From UMGS1883 sp045636425 (lineage in GTDB: Bacteria; Bacillota; Clostridia; UMGS1883): a stretch of 64,000 nt of DNA. The notes below the pieces were generated by a model. The model had not been told where the DNA came from, searched no databases, and saw only the letters and a program-made list of their open reading frames with translations. A program made the position numbers and the translations under genes. Within the stretch, counting starts at the first letter, position 1. Every line of letters starts with the position of its first letter. This document shows positions 7,601 to 14,750 of the stretch, piece after piece. The stretch lies in assembly GCA_045636425.1 (NCBI GenBank), contig JAZTXM010000005.1, positions 1-64,000 of the forward strand, written 5' to 3'.

Positions 7601-8758
7601 GAAGCAGAAAGCGATGCACACACCCTTTCCTTAACCGTTAAAGAAAAGGAAAATGAAGAGACTTCCTCCTCTTCTCCCGAATTTGACATTACGGGCGAGG
7701 AAATTGCAGGTTATGTAAAAATAAGCTTTACGGACAGCGGCAAGCGTGTTAAGGGAGAAAAAAATGTAACATATCCCAAAGCACTTGGCACTATAATTTC
7801 AGCCAAGAGTATACCCTTTGCCCAGGGCGATACCGTTGCAGATGTGACGCTCCGTTTGCTTGATGCACAGGGCTTTACATATCAGTATACAGGCACTACA
7901 AAGAATGGCTTTTATCTTGCATCAATCGGTGATTTTACACTTAAAGGCATTGATTACGATTCTTTCGGTGAATTTGATGCAGGCGTAGGCTCAGGCTGGA
8001 TGATTACGCTCAATAAAACATTTATTGGAAGAGGTGCATCCGAGTTTGAAGTAGAAAACGGCGATGTAATCAAGTGGCAATACACCTGTCAGCTTGGCGC
8101 GGATATCGGCGACCCGTTCTATTCCGACAGAAATAACAAAACCGAGGAAAAAAAGCAAGAGGAAACGGAAGAAAAAAAGGAAGATAACGAAAAAGCAACG
8201 TTTACCGAAACAACCTTTTCCGATGTAAAGAAAGACGACTGGCATTATGAATCTGTAAAGTATGTGTATGAAAATAATCTTATGCAAGGGACGGGAGGCG
8301 GTTTTGAGCCTGAAAGCAAAATGTCAAGAGCTATGCTCGTAACTGTTCTCTACAGAATGGCAAATCCCGAAAACAATGAAAATAAACACAGCTTTTCAGA
8401 TGTACCCCAAGGGCAGTGGTACTCGGATGCCATTGCATGGGCATCGGCAAACGAGATTGTAAACGGCATCAGCAGTACAGAGTTTGCGCCCGATAGTGAT
8501 ATCTCTCGCGAGCAGATGGCACTTATTATCTATCGCTTTGCAAAACTGCAAGGTTATGATATAGATGATAAAGCGGATATTTCAAGCTTTGCAGATACAA
8601 ATGATGTAAGTGATTGGGCGCTTGATGCACTTTGCTGGGCAAATAAAACAGAGCTTGTAAATGGTACAAGCGAAACAACACTTTCGCCAAAGGCTACAGC
8701 AACCCGTGCACAGGTTGCGGCAATTCTTATGCGTTTTTGCGAGAATGTAGCAAAATAA
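4691..8758 (+). CDS. Giant SLH-anchored surface protein with a transcobalamin-like DUF4430 domain
   Basis: 1355 residues, secreted and cell-wall bound. Signal peptide about 1-30 (ending ASA|SN). Two cadherin/Ig-like modules with DADGDELTY and DRDNDTLTY calcium-type motifs lie at about 160-250 and 895-985. A bacterial Ig-like stretch sits near 545-610. A DUF4430 domain occupies about 1035-1140, with GSGWMITLN, ENGDVIKWQYTC and LGADIG. An acidic Glu/Lys linker (about 1147-1172) leads to three SLH repeats (about 1175-1355). The start is GTG with AAAGGA ten bases upstream. It is the first gene after the cobalamin riboswitch and precedes a toroid protein, a second DUF4430 protein and an ECF importer. 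DUF4430 resembles the C-terminal domain of transcobalamin. Corrinoid capture at the wall is my inference. Confidence 0.85.
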   Translation: MNIKKTFITTVTLLLVFAMLMLSPAGASASNRLAIGAVTDKGSLDYVEFMDSNGNPIENAELSIEDKTITVILPKHYAVSEKITAVFSLTQNSDGVPYVTPKNKASGPSSGKAWNNRTNTYTTALSKGIGTQTVYFYNIKEPKATTNKYDVYTINYEVKNELPVLADGIGETTTAEIVAGETYSLDLAPIFTDADGDELTYSVKINGEAAVSADENYSFTPTIGGTYTLEFFANDSMATSEASYTVTLKVINSDATYDMTVVLPDDINPTFYITNGYGDDGIDILGDELVFVKGETEENKTAYTVSVPENISQISVRDAVYGGMAIPSSSESSVNLCKVQTEITDSGEKVISGIVSVSYDAHKAVGVDGNFLLAKEKEYTFSAQPSETALYNAASKTFVLEDTNTVILKAPYKSPKTIITTMGAMAKLFKYQNNYFVHTVYEPLACVDNGDGTSTHYFSVDGNISYRVSMDGKITKAGYLSRNSATVLHTDSDALPGDRVDYSTAGTDAAAVADDSVLLNTNQQSHLSLSVGQTKTIKAYRAWQIVNNTTANHIIEPDFNFNIISGDDVLTLTSYENQPMTNSSGNWRTLTAIGEGTAIIEVTYDAILIDGGSHGGFYGATDPARTGLFVVTVGADVPEVDFGIESKTSAGSILYQETNKKPWDSEFDTLYFFGERGELRLSPTLTDGSITEVAVSHNKGESFVILEAADGVYTAPIVSGNNIIRVTTDKGIAYKIVRGDRIELSVKNITNPGKPIAAGDTVSLKLVGVHTPIPKISGTFNPGYSGNTDGESKVHLRYSYGEESIVSEGKQYDFSLNGTTMEFAFPQEGEKTEFTLTDGYIGVGVIGVTGFSDDGDSHRNIPDGGGGTRDNKTTFTTRSLLPDITLSIGMLPSGNTAPFIRENAPETATLNLGGTYALSMSKVFTDRDNDTLTYTAKVNDGEASVVEDAYYTFTPDSVGTYTITFVAKDNEAESDAHTLSLTVKEKENEETSSSSPEFDITGEEIAGYVKISFTDSGKRVKGEKNVTYPKALGTIISAKSIPFAQGDTVADVTLRLLDAQGFTYQYTGTTKNGFYLASIGDFTLKGIDYDSFGEFDAGVGSGWMITLNKTFIGRGASEFEVENGDVIKWQYTCQLGADIGDPFYSDRNNKTEEKKQEETEEKKEDNEKATFTETTFSDVKKDDWHYESVKYVYENNLMQGTGGGFEPESKMSRAMLVTVLYRMANPENNENKHSFSDVPQGQWYSDAIAWASANEIVNGISSTEFAPDSDISREQMALIIYRFAKLQGYDIDDKADISSFADTNDVSDWALDALCWANKTELVNGTSETTLSPKATATRAQVAAILMRFCENVAK

Positions 8759-8776
8759 GAACTCAGGAGCATAATA

Positions 8777-9835
8777 ATGAAGAAGTTTATATCAATATTT
8801 TTGACATTAATAATGATTTTCAGCTTTTCGTCACAGGCATTTGCCGAGGACGCTGACAATGTGGATGCTTTAACAGAAAGTGTCGGAAATTATTTATACG
8901 AAACAGTAAAAACCCCTCTTGTCGGCTCAATCGGCGGTGAATGGGCTGTTTTGGGCCTTGCCCGCAGCGAGATGAATATCCCCGACGAATATTTTGAAGA
9001 ATATTATCAAACGGTTACAAAATATGTAAAAGACTGCCAAGGTGTGCTTCACAAGAGAAAATACACCGAATATTCAAGGGTGATTGTTGCCCTTACCGCA
9101 ATCGAAAAAAACCCCGCTGATGTTGCAGGATATAACCTTTTAACACCTTTGGGAGATTTTGAAAAAACAATTTGGCAGGGCATAAACGGTGCAATATGGG
9201 CACTTATCGCACTTGACTGCGGAAACTATGAAATTCCAAAAAATCCCGATGCAAAAATTCAGGCAACAAGGCAAATGTATATAAACCACATTCTTAAAAA
9301 GCAGACCTCCGACGGAGGCTGGGCATTGACCGGGGATACTGCCGATGCAGACGTTACAGGAATGGCACTTCAGGCACTATCCAAATATCAGGATAATGAC
9401 ACTGTTAAGTCGGCAACGGAAAAAGCACTTTCCTGTCTTTCCTATATGCAGAATGAAAACGGCAGCTTTGCAAGCTATGAAACAGAAAACTCCGAGAGCA
9501 GTGTTCAGGTAATTGTTGCTCTGTGCGAGCTTGGTATTTCCGTCTATGATGAGCGATTTGTGAAAAACGGAAAGACAATTCTTGACAGTATGCTATCCTT
9601 TTATGATGGCGAAAAGGGCTTTATGCATACACATAGTGACATTACAAATCAAATGGCAACAGAGCAATGCTTTTACGCCCTTGTGGCTTTAAATCGTGCA
9701 AGAGAAAATAAAAATTCTCTTTATAATATGAGCGATACCGATTGGGGCTATCTTGAACAGATAAAAGCAAAAATAACAGCGGCACTTAATGATATGCTTC
9801 CCCTCGGAAGGCTTCTGAAAGGAGGACAGGAATGA
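8777..9835 (+). CDS. Secreted alpha/alpha-toroid (prenyltransferase/terpene-cyclase fold) protein, transcobalamin alpha-domain-like
   Basis: 352 residues. The signal peptide (MKKFISIFLTLIMIFSFSSQAFA) is followed by repeated helical pairs of the squalene-cyclase/prenyltransferase toroid, including the QTSDGGWALTGD motif near 175 and QNENGSFASYETE near 225. The fold also forms the N-terminal alpha domain of intrinsic factor and transcobalamin. No cyclase DXDD acid motif is evident, so enzyme activity is doubtful. The ribosome site is AGGAG. It starts 18 bases after the SLH protein and ends in a 4-base overlap with the next DUF4430 gene, which implies tightly coupled expression. The proposal is that it supplies the alpha half of a corrinoid binder; direct binding is unproven. 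Confidence 0.75.
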   Translation: MKKFISIFLTLIMIFSFSSQAFAEDADNVDALTESVGNYLYETVKTPLVGSIGGEWAVLGLARSEMNIPDEYFEEYYQTVTKYVKDCQGVLHKRKYTEYSRVIVALTAIEKNPADVAGYNLLTPLGDFEKTIWQGINGAIWALIALDCGNYEIPKNPDAKIQATRQMYINHILKKQTSDGGWALTGDTADADVTGMALQALSKYQDNDTVKSATEKALSCLSYMQNENGSFASYETENSESSVQVIVALCELGISVYDERFVKNGKTILDSMLSFYDGEKGFMHTHSDITNQMATEQCFYALVALNRARENKNSLYNMSDTDWGYLEQIKAKITAALNDMLPLGRLLKGGQE

Positions 9836-10548
9836 AAAAGTACAAAACAAAAATCATTGCAGGCATTATTATTGCGATAGTTTTGGCTCTGGCTTTTTGG
9901 GGTGGCGGCTCACCCTCGCATCAAGAAAGCACCCCACCGCAAAACGAAGCTCTGAATGTTAATCAAAGCAGTGCACCCGCCACTGAAGATGAAGCAACGG
10001 AAAATGAGTCTCAAATCACACCGCCCCCTGCCGAAGAAGCTCCAGTCAGAGATAAATATATGACCGAGCCTGTTCCCGAGGGAAAGCCTCTCCCCCAAGA
10101 GCCACAGGAGACAGTTATATCAACTAAAGAATATACTTGCACTCTATCCGTAAGATGTGATACAATATTACAAAACCTTACACGCCTTGATAAGGAAAAG
10201 GCAGATATTGTGCCGAAAGACGGTGTATTATTTGCAGAAAAGACCGTTATCTTTTACGAGGGTGAAAGTGTGTTTGACCTGCTCCTTCGGGAAATGAAGA
10301 AAAATAAAATCCACATGGAGTTTGTAAACACCCCCATATATAACAGTGCTTATATTGAAGGGATTGCTAATTTCTATGAATTCGACTGCGGCGAGCTTTC
10401 GGGATGGATGTATAAGGTAAACGGATGGTTTCCCAATTACGGCTGCAGCCGATATGAGCTTAAAGACGGAGATAAGGTTGAATGGGTATATACCTGTGAT
10501 TTAGGAAGCGACGTAGGCGGCAATTATTCTGCACAGAACGGAAGTTAA
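9832..10548 (+). CDS. Membrane-anchored DUF4430 (transcobalamin beta-domain-like) protein
   Basis: 238 residues with one N-terminal membrane anchor (KIIAGIIIAIVLALAFW, about 7-24), no lipobox, a Pro/Glu/Thr-rich spacer (about 28-95) and a C-terminal DUF4430 domain (about 110-232). The domain shows EGESVFDLLLREM, SGWMYKVNGWFPNYGCS and LKDGDKVEWVYTCDLGSDVGG. The last block repeats, almost motif for motif, the DUF4430 domain of the giant SLH protein. It overlaps the toroid gene by ATGA. It would sit on the outer face of the membrane, between the wall-bound proteins and the ECF importer encoded next, a plausible hand-over position. Binding of cobalamin is inferred from the riboswitch and domain similarity. 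Confidence 0.8.
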   Translation: MKKYKTKIIAGIIIAIVLALAFWGGGSPSHQESTPPQNEALNVNQSSAPATEDEATENESQITPPPAEEAPVRDKYMTEPVPEGKPLPQEPQETVISTKEYTCTLSVRCDTILQNLTRLDKEKADIVPKDGVLFAEKTVIFYEGESVFDLLLREMKKNKIHMEFVNTPIYNSAYIEGIANFYEFDCGELSGWMYKVNGWFPNYGCSRYELKDGDKVEWVYTCDLGSDVGGNYSAQNGS

Positions 10549-10552
10549 AATT

Positions 10553-11440
10553 ATGAATGAATTTAAAAATTATCACCCGATTGTAAATTTTACATATTTT
10601 GTACTTGTAATCGGGTTTTCCTGCTTTTTTATGCATCCCGTGTGTCTTTTGATTTCTCTGCTTTCCGCGTTTACATATTCCGTGATGCTAAAGGGCAGAA
10701 AACAGCTAAAAACAAATTTAATATATATGCTCCCGATGCTTATAATGATGGCACTGATAAACCCTGCCTTTAACCACGAGGGCGTGACGGTTATAAAATA
10801 TCTGCCGAGCGGAAATCCGCTGACATTGGAGTCGGTTATTTACGGACTTTGTGCAGCGGTTATGATTGCCGGGGTTATATGCTATTTTTCCTGCTATAAC
10901 GAAATTATGACAAGCGACAAATTCATATACCTGTTCGGAAAAATAATTCCGTCATTGTCCCTCATTATTTCTATGACGCTTAGGTTTGTGCCGAAATTTG
11001 CATCACAGCTTAAGGTGGTTACAAACGCTCAAAGGTGCATGGGGCGTGATGTAAAGTGCGGCAGTATAATAAAGCGTGCAAAAAACGGACTTAATATTCT
11101 GTCAATCATGACGACGTGGTCACTCGAAAACGCCATTGAAACGGCGGACAGCATGAAAGCACGGGGGTACGGCACAGAGGGCAGAACTGCATTTTCTATA
11201 TTCACATTTGATAAGCGTGATAAAAAAGCTTTAATTTGCATTTTGATTCTGGGAGCATATACACTTTTCGGGAATTTATCGGGCGGAATGTATTTTCGAT
11301 ATTTCCCCTCTATGAAAGCGGCAGATATTTCACCCTTTGGCATAAGCGTATTTGTGTCATACCTGCTTCTTTGTATGTTTCCTGTTATAATTGAACTTTG
11401 GGAGGTGAGAAGATGGAAAGCTTTAAGGTCGAAAATTTAA
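10553..11440 (+). CDS. ECF transporter transmembrane T-component (EcfT/CbiQ type)
   Basis: 295 residues with five to six membrane segments. A cytosolic region contains the coupling motif near residues 195-205 (SMKARGYGTEG, the Ala-Arg-Gly signature that contacts the ATPases) and an earlier NAQRCMGRD variant. EcfT joins the ATPase pair to the substrate-binding S-unit. The gene follows the DUF4430 protein by 4 bases and overlaps the ATPase gene by 28. With the riboswitch upstream it is best read as part of a cobalamin or corrinoid importer. It is not the cobalt transporter CbiQ, since no CbiM/CbiN gene is present. Confidence 0.85.
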   Translation: MNEFKNYHPIVNFTYFVLVIGFSCFFMHPVCLLISLLSAFTYSVMLKGRKQLKTNLIYMLPMLIMMALINPAFNHEGVTVIKYLPSGNPLTLESVIYGLCAAVMIAGVICYFSCYNEIMTSDKFIYLFGKIIPSLSLIISMTLRFVPKFASQLKVVTNAQRCMGRDVKCGSIIKRAKNGLNILSIMTTWSLENAIETADSMKARGYGTEGRTAFSIFTFDKRDKKALICILILGAYTLFGNLSGGMYFRYFPSMKAADISPFGISVFVSYLLLCMFPVIIELWEVRRWKALRSKI

Positions 11441-13869
11441 GCTTCGCATATCCAAATACAGCACATAAAACTCTTGACAATATAAATTTTTCCGTTAAAA
11501 AAGGTGAATTTGTGCTTATCTGCGGACAGTCGGGATGCGGAAAAACCACGCTTTTAAGGCTTTTAAAATCTTCCCTGTCCCCTTTCGGTGAAATAAGCGG
11601 AGATATTTATTTTAACGGAAAGCCCCTTGCCGATTATAAAGCAAGAGAGCAGGCGGCACAAATCGGCTTTGTAATGCAGAATCCCGACAATCAGATTGTA
11701 ACGGACAAGGTATGGCACGAGCTTGCATTCGGGCTTGAAAGCCTGGGGTGTTCCACCCCCGAAATCAGGACAAGGGTTTCGGAAATGGCTTCGTTTTTCG
11801 GCATACAGAACTGGTTTTACAAGAACGTAACAGAGCTTTCGGGCGGTCAGAAGCAGCTCCTTAACCTTGCCTCGGTTATGGTGATGCAGCCGTCCGTCCT
11901 GATACTTGATGAGCCTACAAGCCAGCTTGACCCCATTGCCGCACAGGAGTTTTTGAAAACCTTGGAAAAAATCAACCGTGAGCTTGGGGTGGCGGTTATC
12001 CTCACCGAGCATCGATTAGAAGAAGCCTTTCCCATAGCCGACAGGGTAATCGTTATGGATAACGGTAAAATCATTGCTGATGAAACGCCGGGCGAGGTGG
12101 GGAAAATCCTCAAAAGCCTGAGTCATCCCATGTATTCGGCACTTCCCACACCTATGCGTATTTACGGCGAAATTTCGGGCTCCCTGCCCTGCCCCTTGAC
12201 TGTCAGGGACGGCAGAATATGGCTTGAAGAATATGCAAAAGAGAATACTTTAAACCCCGATGTAATCCCTAAAGATAAATCGCAAAAAAGCAGTGACCCC
12301 GTTATTGAAATCAAAGATGCCTATTTTCGTTATGAAAAAGATTTGCCCGATATTATTAAGGGATTTAATTTAAGTATCAATAAAGGTGAGTTATTCTGCC
12401 TGGTTGGCGGTAACGGCACGGGTAAAACCACGGCACTTTCCCTTGTTTCGGGGCTTCATACACCCTACAGAGGCGAGGTGTTTATAAAAGGAGAACACAT
12501 TTCCAAAATAAAAAACCTGTACGACGGACTTCTCGGCGTTCTTCCTCAGAATCCGCAGAGTGTGTTTGTAAAGAAAACTGTTTACCTTGACCTTATGGAA
12601 ATTTTGTCGGGAAAGAAGCTTGGCAAAGAAGAAAAGGAGCAAAGGATTCAAAATATTTCCCTCCTTTGCAGAATTGAAAATCTTTTGGACAGTCACCCTT
12701 ACGATTTATCGGGGGGCGAGCAGCAGAGGGCGGCACTTGCAAAAATTCTTCTTACCGAGCCTGAAATCCTCCTTTTGGATGAGCCTACAAAAGGCATGGA
12801 CGCACAGTTTAAAGAGGAATTTTCGGATATTCTCGCCGATTTAAAGGCAAACGGCGTTACCATTCTTATGGTCTCCCACGATATTGAGTTCTGCGGTAAG
12901 TATGCGGACAGATGTGCTCTTGTTTTTGATGGAAGCATCACATCAATCGGTACGCCGAGAGAATTTTTCAAGGGCAACAGCTTTTATACCACAGCGGCAA
13001 ACCGCATGGCAAGAACCACCCTCCCCGATGCGGTTTTGGCGGAGGATATAATCCTCGCTTGCGGCGGCAGTGTAAAAAAACGAGAGAGAAAAACACGCAA
13101 AATCGAATTTCACAATCGGGAAAAGGATATAGCGATCAAAGCGGTGCAGACACCAAAATCAGACAGAAAGCTTTCCAAAAGGACTCTTGCGGCGGCATTT
13201 CTTATATTGCTTTTAATACCGCTTACGCTTTACGTCGGCGTTTCCTTCTTCGGGGACAGAAAGTATTATTTTATAAGCCTTCTTGTAATCCTTGAAACCA
13301 TGATTCCCTTTGCTATGGTGTTTGAATCGAGAAAGCCTAAAGCAAGGGAGCTTGTGGTTATAAGCGTGCTTTGCGGCATAGCTGTGGCTGGCAGGACGGC
13401 TTTCTTTATGCTTCCCCAGTTTAAGCCCGTTTCGGCAATTGTGATTATTGCAGGAGTAGCTTTGGGCGGAGAGACGGGATTTTTAGTCGGGGCGGTAGGC
13501 GGATTTGTGTCAAACTTTTTCTTCGGGCAGGGTCCGTGGACTCCGTGGCAGATGTTTTCTTTCGGTATTATTGGTTTTTTGGGCGGAATCCTTTTTAAAA
13601 AGGGCTTCCTCAGAAAAACAAAAGCTTCCCTTTCTGTCTTCGGATTTTTGTCAACACTTGTTATCTACGGCGGTATTATGAATCCTGCCTCTATAATTAT
13701 GGCACAAAGCAAAATTACTCCCGAAATGATTTATTCATCATATATTGCGGGGCTTCCCCTTGATTTAATTCACGCATTATCCACTGCCTTTTTCCTTTGG
13801 TTTATATCAGGGCCTATGACAGATAAGCTTGAGCGGATTAAGGTTAAGTATGGGCTAATTGAAAGATAG
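11413..13869 (+). CDS. Fused ECF transporter: two ATPase domains plus S-component
   Basis: 818 residues. ATPase 1 (about 1-235) has Walker A GQSGCGKTT, signature LSGGQKQLL and Walker B VLILDEPTSQLDP. ATPase 2 (about 298-520) has GGNGTGKTT, LSGGEQQRAAL and ILLLDEPTKGMD. After a basic linker, residues about 590-815 form six hydrophobic segments of an S-component, including FKPVSAIVIIAGVALGGETG and FFFGQGPWTPWQM. EcfA1, EcfA2 and the substrate-binding unit are therefore one polypeptide, and only EcfT is separate. The start at 11413 has GGAGGTG five bases upstream; an in-frame ATG at 11398 lacks one. Substrate is inferred as a corrinoid from the riboswitch; the S-unit sequence alone does not prove it. 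A terminator follows directly. Confidence 0.88.
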   Translation: MESFKVENLSFAYPNTAHKTLDNINFSVKKGEFVLICGQSGCGKTTLLRLLKSSLSPFGEISGDIYFNGKPLADYKAREQAAQIGFVMQNPDNQIVTDKVWHELAFGLESLGCSTPEIRTRVSEMASFFGIQNWFYKNVTELSGGQKQLLNLASVMVMQPSVLILDEPTSQLDPIAAQEFLKTLEKINRELGVAVILTEHRLEEAFPIADRVIVMDNGKIIADETPGEVGKILKSLSHPMYSALPTPMRIYGEISGSLPCPLTVRDGRIWLEEYAKENTLNPDVIPKDKSQKSSDPVIEIKDAYFRYEKDLPDIIKGFNLSINKGELFCLVGGNGTGKTTALSLVSGLHTPYRGEVFIKGEHISKIKNLYDGLLGVLPQNPQSVFVKKTVYLDLMEILSGKKLGKEEKEQRIQNISLLCRIENLLDSHPYDLSGGEQQRAALAKILLTEPEILLLDEPTKGMDAQFKEEFSDILADLKANGVTILMVSHDIEFCGKYADRCALVFDGSITSIGTPREFFKGNSFYTTAANRMARTTLPDAVLAEDIILACGGSVKKRERKTRKIEFHNREKDIAIKAVQTPKSDRKLSKRTLAAAFLILLLIPLTLYVGVSFFGDRKYYFISLLVILETMIPFAMVFESRKPKARELVVISVLCGIAVAGRTAFFMLPQFKPVSAIVIIAGVALGGETGFLVGAVGGFVSNFFFGQGPWTPWQMFSFGIIGFLGGILFKKGFLRKTKASLSVFGFLSTLVIYGGIMNPASIIMAQSKITPEMIYSSYIAGLPLDLIHALSTAFFLWFISGPMTDKLERIKVKYGLIER

Positions 13870-13872
13870 GCG

Positions 13873-13906
13873 AAAAAAGCGTACTGATTTTTCAGTACGC
13901 TTTTTT
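13873..13906. terminator. Bidirectional terminator between the ECF gene and tRNA-Arg
   Basis: A 15-bp perfect stem (AAAAAAGCGTACTGA with TCAGTACGCTTTTTT, loop TTTT) has A-runs and T-runs on both sides. It ends the + strand ECF operon and also stands directly after the CCA end of the minus-strand tRNA. Confidence 0.9.
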
Positions 13907-13907
13907 C

Positions 13908-13984
13908 TGGTATGCCCGATGCGATTCGAACGCACGACCTTCAGAGTCGGAGTCTGACACTCTATCCAGCTGAGCTACGGGCAC
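13908..13984 (-). tRNA. tRNA-Arg (anticodon CCG)
   Basis: Read on the minus strand, the acceptor stem GTGCCCG pairs with CGGGCAT, followed by A and an encoded CCA. The D arm is GCTCAGCTGGATAGAGT, the anticodon stem is TCAGA/TCTGA with loop CTCCGAC, and the T arm is GTGCG-TTCGAAT-CGCAT. The loop gives anticodon CCG, which reads the Arg codon CGG. The total is 77 bases with CCA. Confidence 0.93.
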
Positions 13985-14009
13985 ATATTCATAAGTTTTT
14001 CCTCTTAAC

Positions 14010-14038
14010 ATTATACATATTTAGAATCACTAAGTCAA
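14010..14038 (-). promoter_or_regulatory. Promoter of tRNA-Arg(CCG)
   Basis: On the minus strand TTGACT (14033-14038), 17 bases, TATAAT (14010-14015). The -35 overlaps the stop codon of the upstream Cys-rich ORF. Confidence 0.8.
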
Positions 14039-14247
14039 CCAAATATTATGTAAAATCTTTGCAGTTTTTTGTTCTGCTTCCTCGGACAATCCCACAAATT
14101 ACACTCTTCACAACTGCCTATACTATATTCGGGGGTGCAACACATCAGGTAGTCACACTCATCGCACTGACATTCAATGCTCGGCGTCAAGCCGTTTCCC
14201 GGGCAATCTATCCCCTCGTTTCCCGGCATAAGTTTAAGTTCCTTCAT
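14035..14247 (-). CDS. Cysteine-rich small protein (probable metal binder), unknown function
   Basis: 70 residues with nine cysteines in the pattern DCPGNG...ECQCDECDYLMCC...SCEECNLWDCP. The spacing suggests zinc or iron-sulfur binding, and the opening KLMPGNEG-DCPGNG is reminiscent of small conserved clostridial proteins I cannot name. GGGAGGGG precedes the ATG. Its promoter (14313-14341) is divergent from the XRE regulator gene and is flanked by two near-identical repeats, so that regulator probably controls it. Function unknown. Confidence 0.6.
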   Translation of the reverse strand: MKELKLMPGNEGIDCPGNGLTPSIECQCDECDYLMCCTPEYSIGSCEECNLWDCPRKQNKKLQRFYIIFG

Positions 14248-14295
14248 AAACGCCCCTCCCTGTTATTTAGAATTTTTTCTCAGAATTGCCTTTTT

Positions 14296-14314
14296 GGACT
14301 AATATGAGTTCTAT
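14296..14314 (+). promoter_or_regulatory. Operator-like repeat 1 (XRE regulator)
   Basis: GGACTAATATGAGTTCTAT matches the repeat at 14348-14366 at 16 of 19 positions. Each is an imperfect dyad (GGACT-N6-AGTTC). This copy touches the -10 element of the minus-strand promoter of the Cys-rich gene. Confidence 0.6.
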
Positions 14315-14341
14315 TTTACCACAATAATGTTGTAGAATCAA
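14313..14341 (-). promoter_or_regulatory. Promoter of the Cys-rich gene
   Basis: On the minus strand TTGATT (14336-14341), 17 bases, TAAAAT (14313-14318). It lies exactly between the two operator-like repeats. Confidence 0.65.
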
Positions 14342-14347
14342 GCAAAA

Positions 14348-14366
14348 GGACTCATTTTAGTTCTAT
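14348..14366 (+). promoter_or_regulatory. Operator-like repeat 2 (XRE regulator)
   Basis: GGACTCATTTTAGTTCTAT, in the same orientation as repeat 1 and 52 bases away, about five helical turns. It is followed at once by the AAGGAGG ribosome site of the XRE gene, so binding here could also repress the regulator itself. Confidence 0.6.
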
Positions 14367-14380
14367 AAGGAGGCTGTTTT

Positions 14381-14614
14381 ATGAATCAAAAAATAAAACA
14401 GGATGATATATCCATAGGCAAAAACATCAGAAGAATAAGAAAAGCACGCGGAATAGGGCAAACAGAGCTTGCCATAAAATTACAGCTCGTCGGAATCGAT
14501 ATTACTCGTGAAGCCCTTGTTAAAATTGAACGCGGAATTCAGCACATATACGCATCGCAGCTAAAAGCAATCCGTGATGCCCTCGAAACAACCTATGACG
14601 AATTATTTATGTGA
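14381..14614 (+). CDS. XRE-family (Cro/C1-type) transcriptional regulator
   Basis: 77 residues, essentially a single helix-turn-helix domain: IGKNIRRIRKARGIGQTELAIKLQ, then ITREALVKIERG, a recognition helix of the Cro/C1 type. No second domain, so any signal sensing would have to be by concentration or partner. AAGGAGG stands 7 bases before the ATG. It diverges from the Cys-rich peptide gene with two repeats between them, and is closed by a terminator, so the pair looks like an independent two-gene regulatory unit. Confidence 0.85.
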   Translation: MNQKIKQDDISIGKNIRRIRKARGIGQTELAIKLQLVGIDITREALVKIERGIQHIYASQLKAIRDALETTYDELFM

Positions 14615-14653
14615 AAACCACCCTTAGGTCACAACCTTTTAAGGGTGGTTTTT
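14614..14653 (+). terminator. Terminator of the XRE gene
   Basis: A 13-bp stem (AAAACCACCCTTA, 14614-14626, with 14640-14652) and T-run. The left arm begins at the last base of the stop codon. Confidence 0.85.
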
Positions 14654-14679
14654 GTTCCCTAAAAATTTTCCTCTAAAAT

Positions 14680-14708
14680 TTGCTTTTTTCCAAAAATTAT
14701 GATATACT
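14680..14708 (+). promoter_or_regulatory. Promoter of the ParC-like gene
   Basis: TTGCTT (14680-14685), 17 bases, TATACT (14703-14708), 43 bases before the start codon. Confidence 0.65.
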
Positions 14709-14750
14709 GATTACATATGTGCAATTTCTTTGAAATTCGGAGGGAATTAC

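Noticed and set aside
10553..11440. Cobalt transporter CbiQ
   Set aside because: No CbiM or CbiN nearby, and the neighbouring fused S-component and surface proteins fit a vitamin-type ECF system better.
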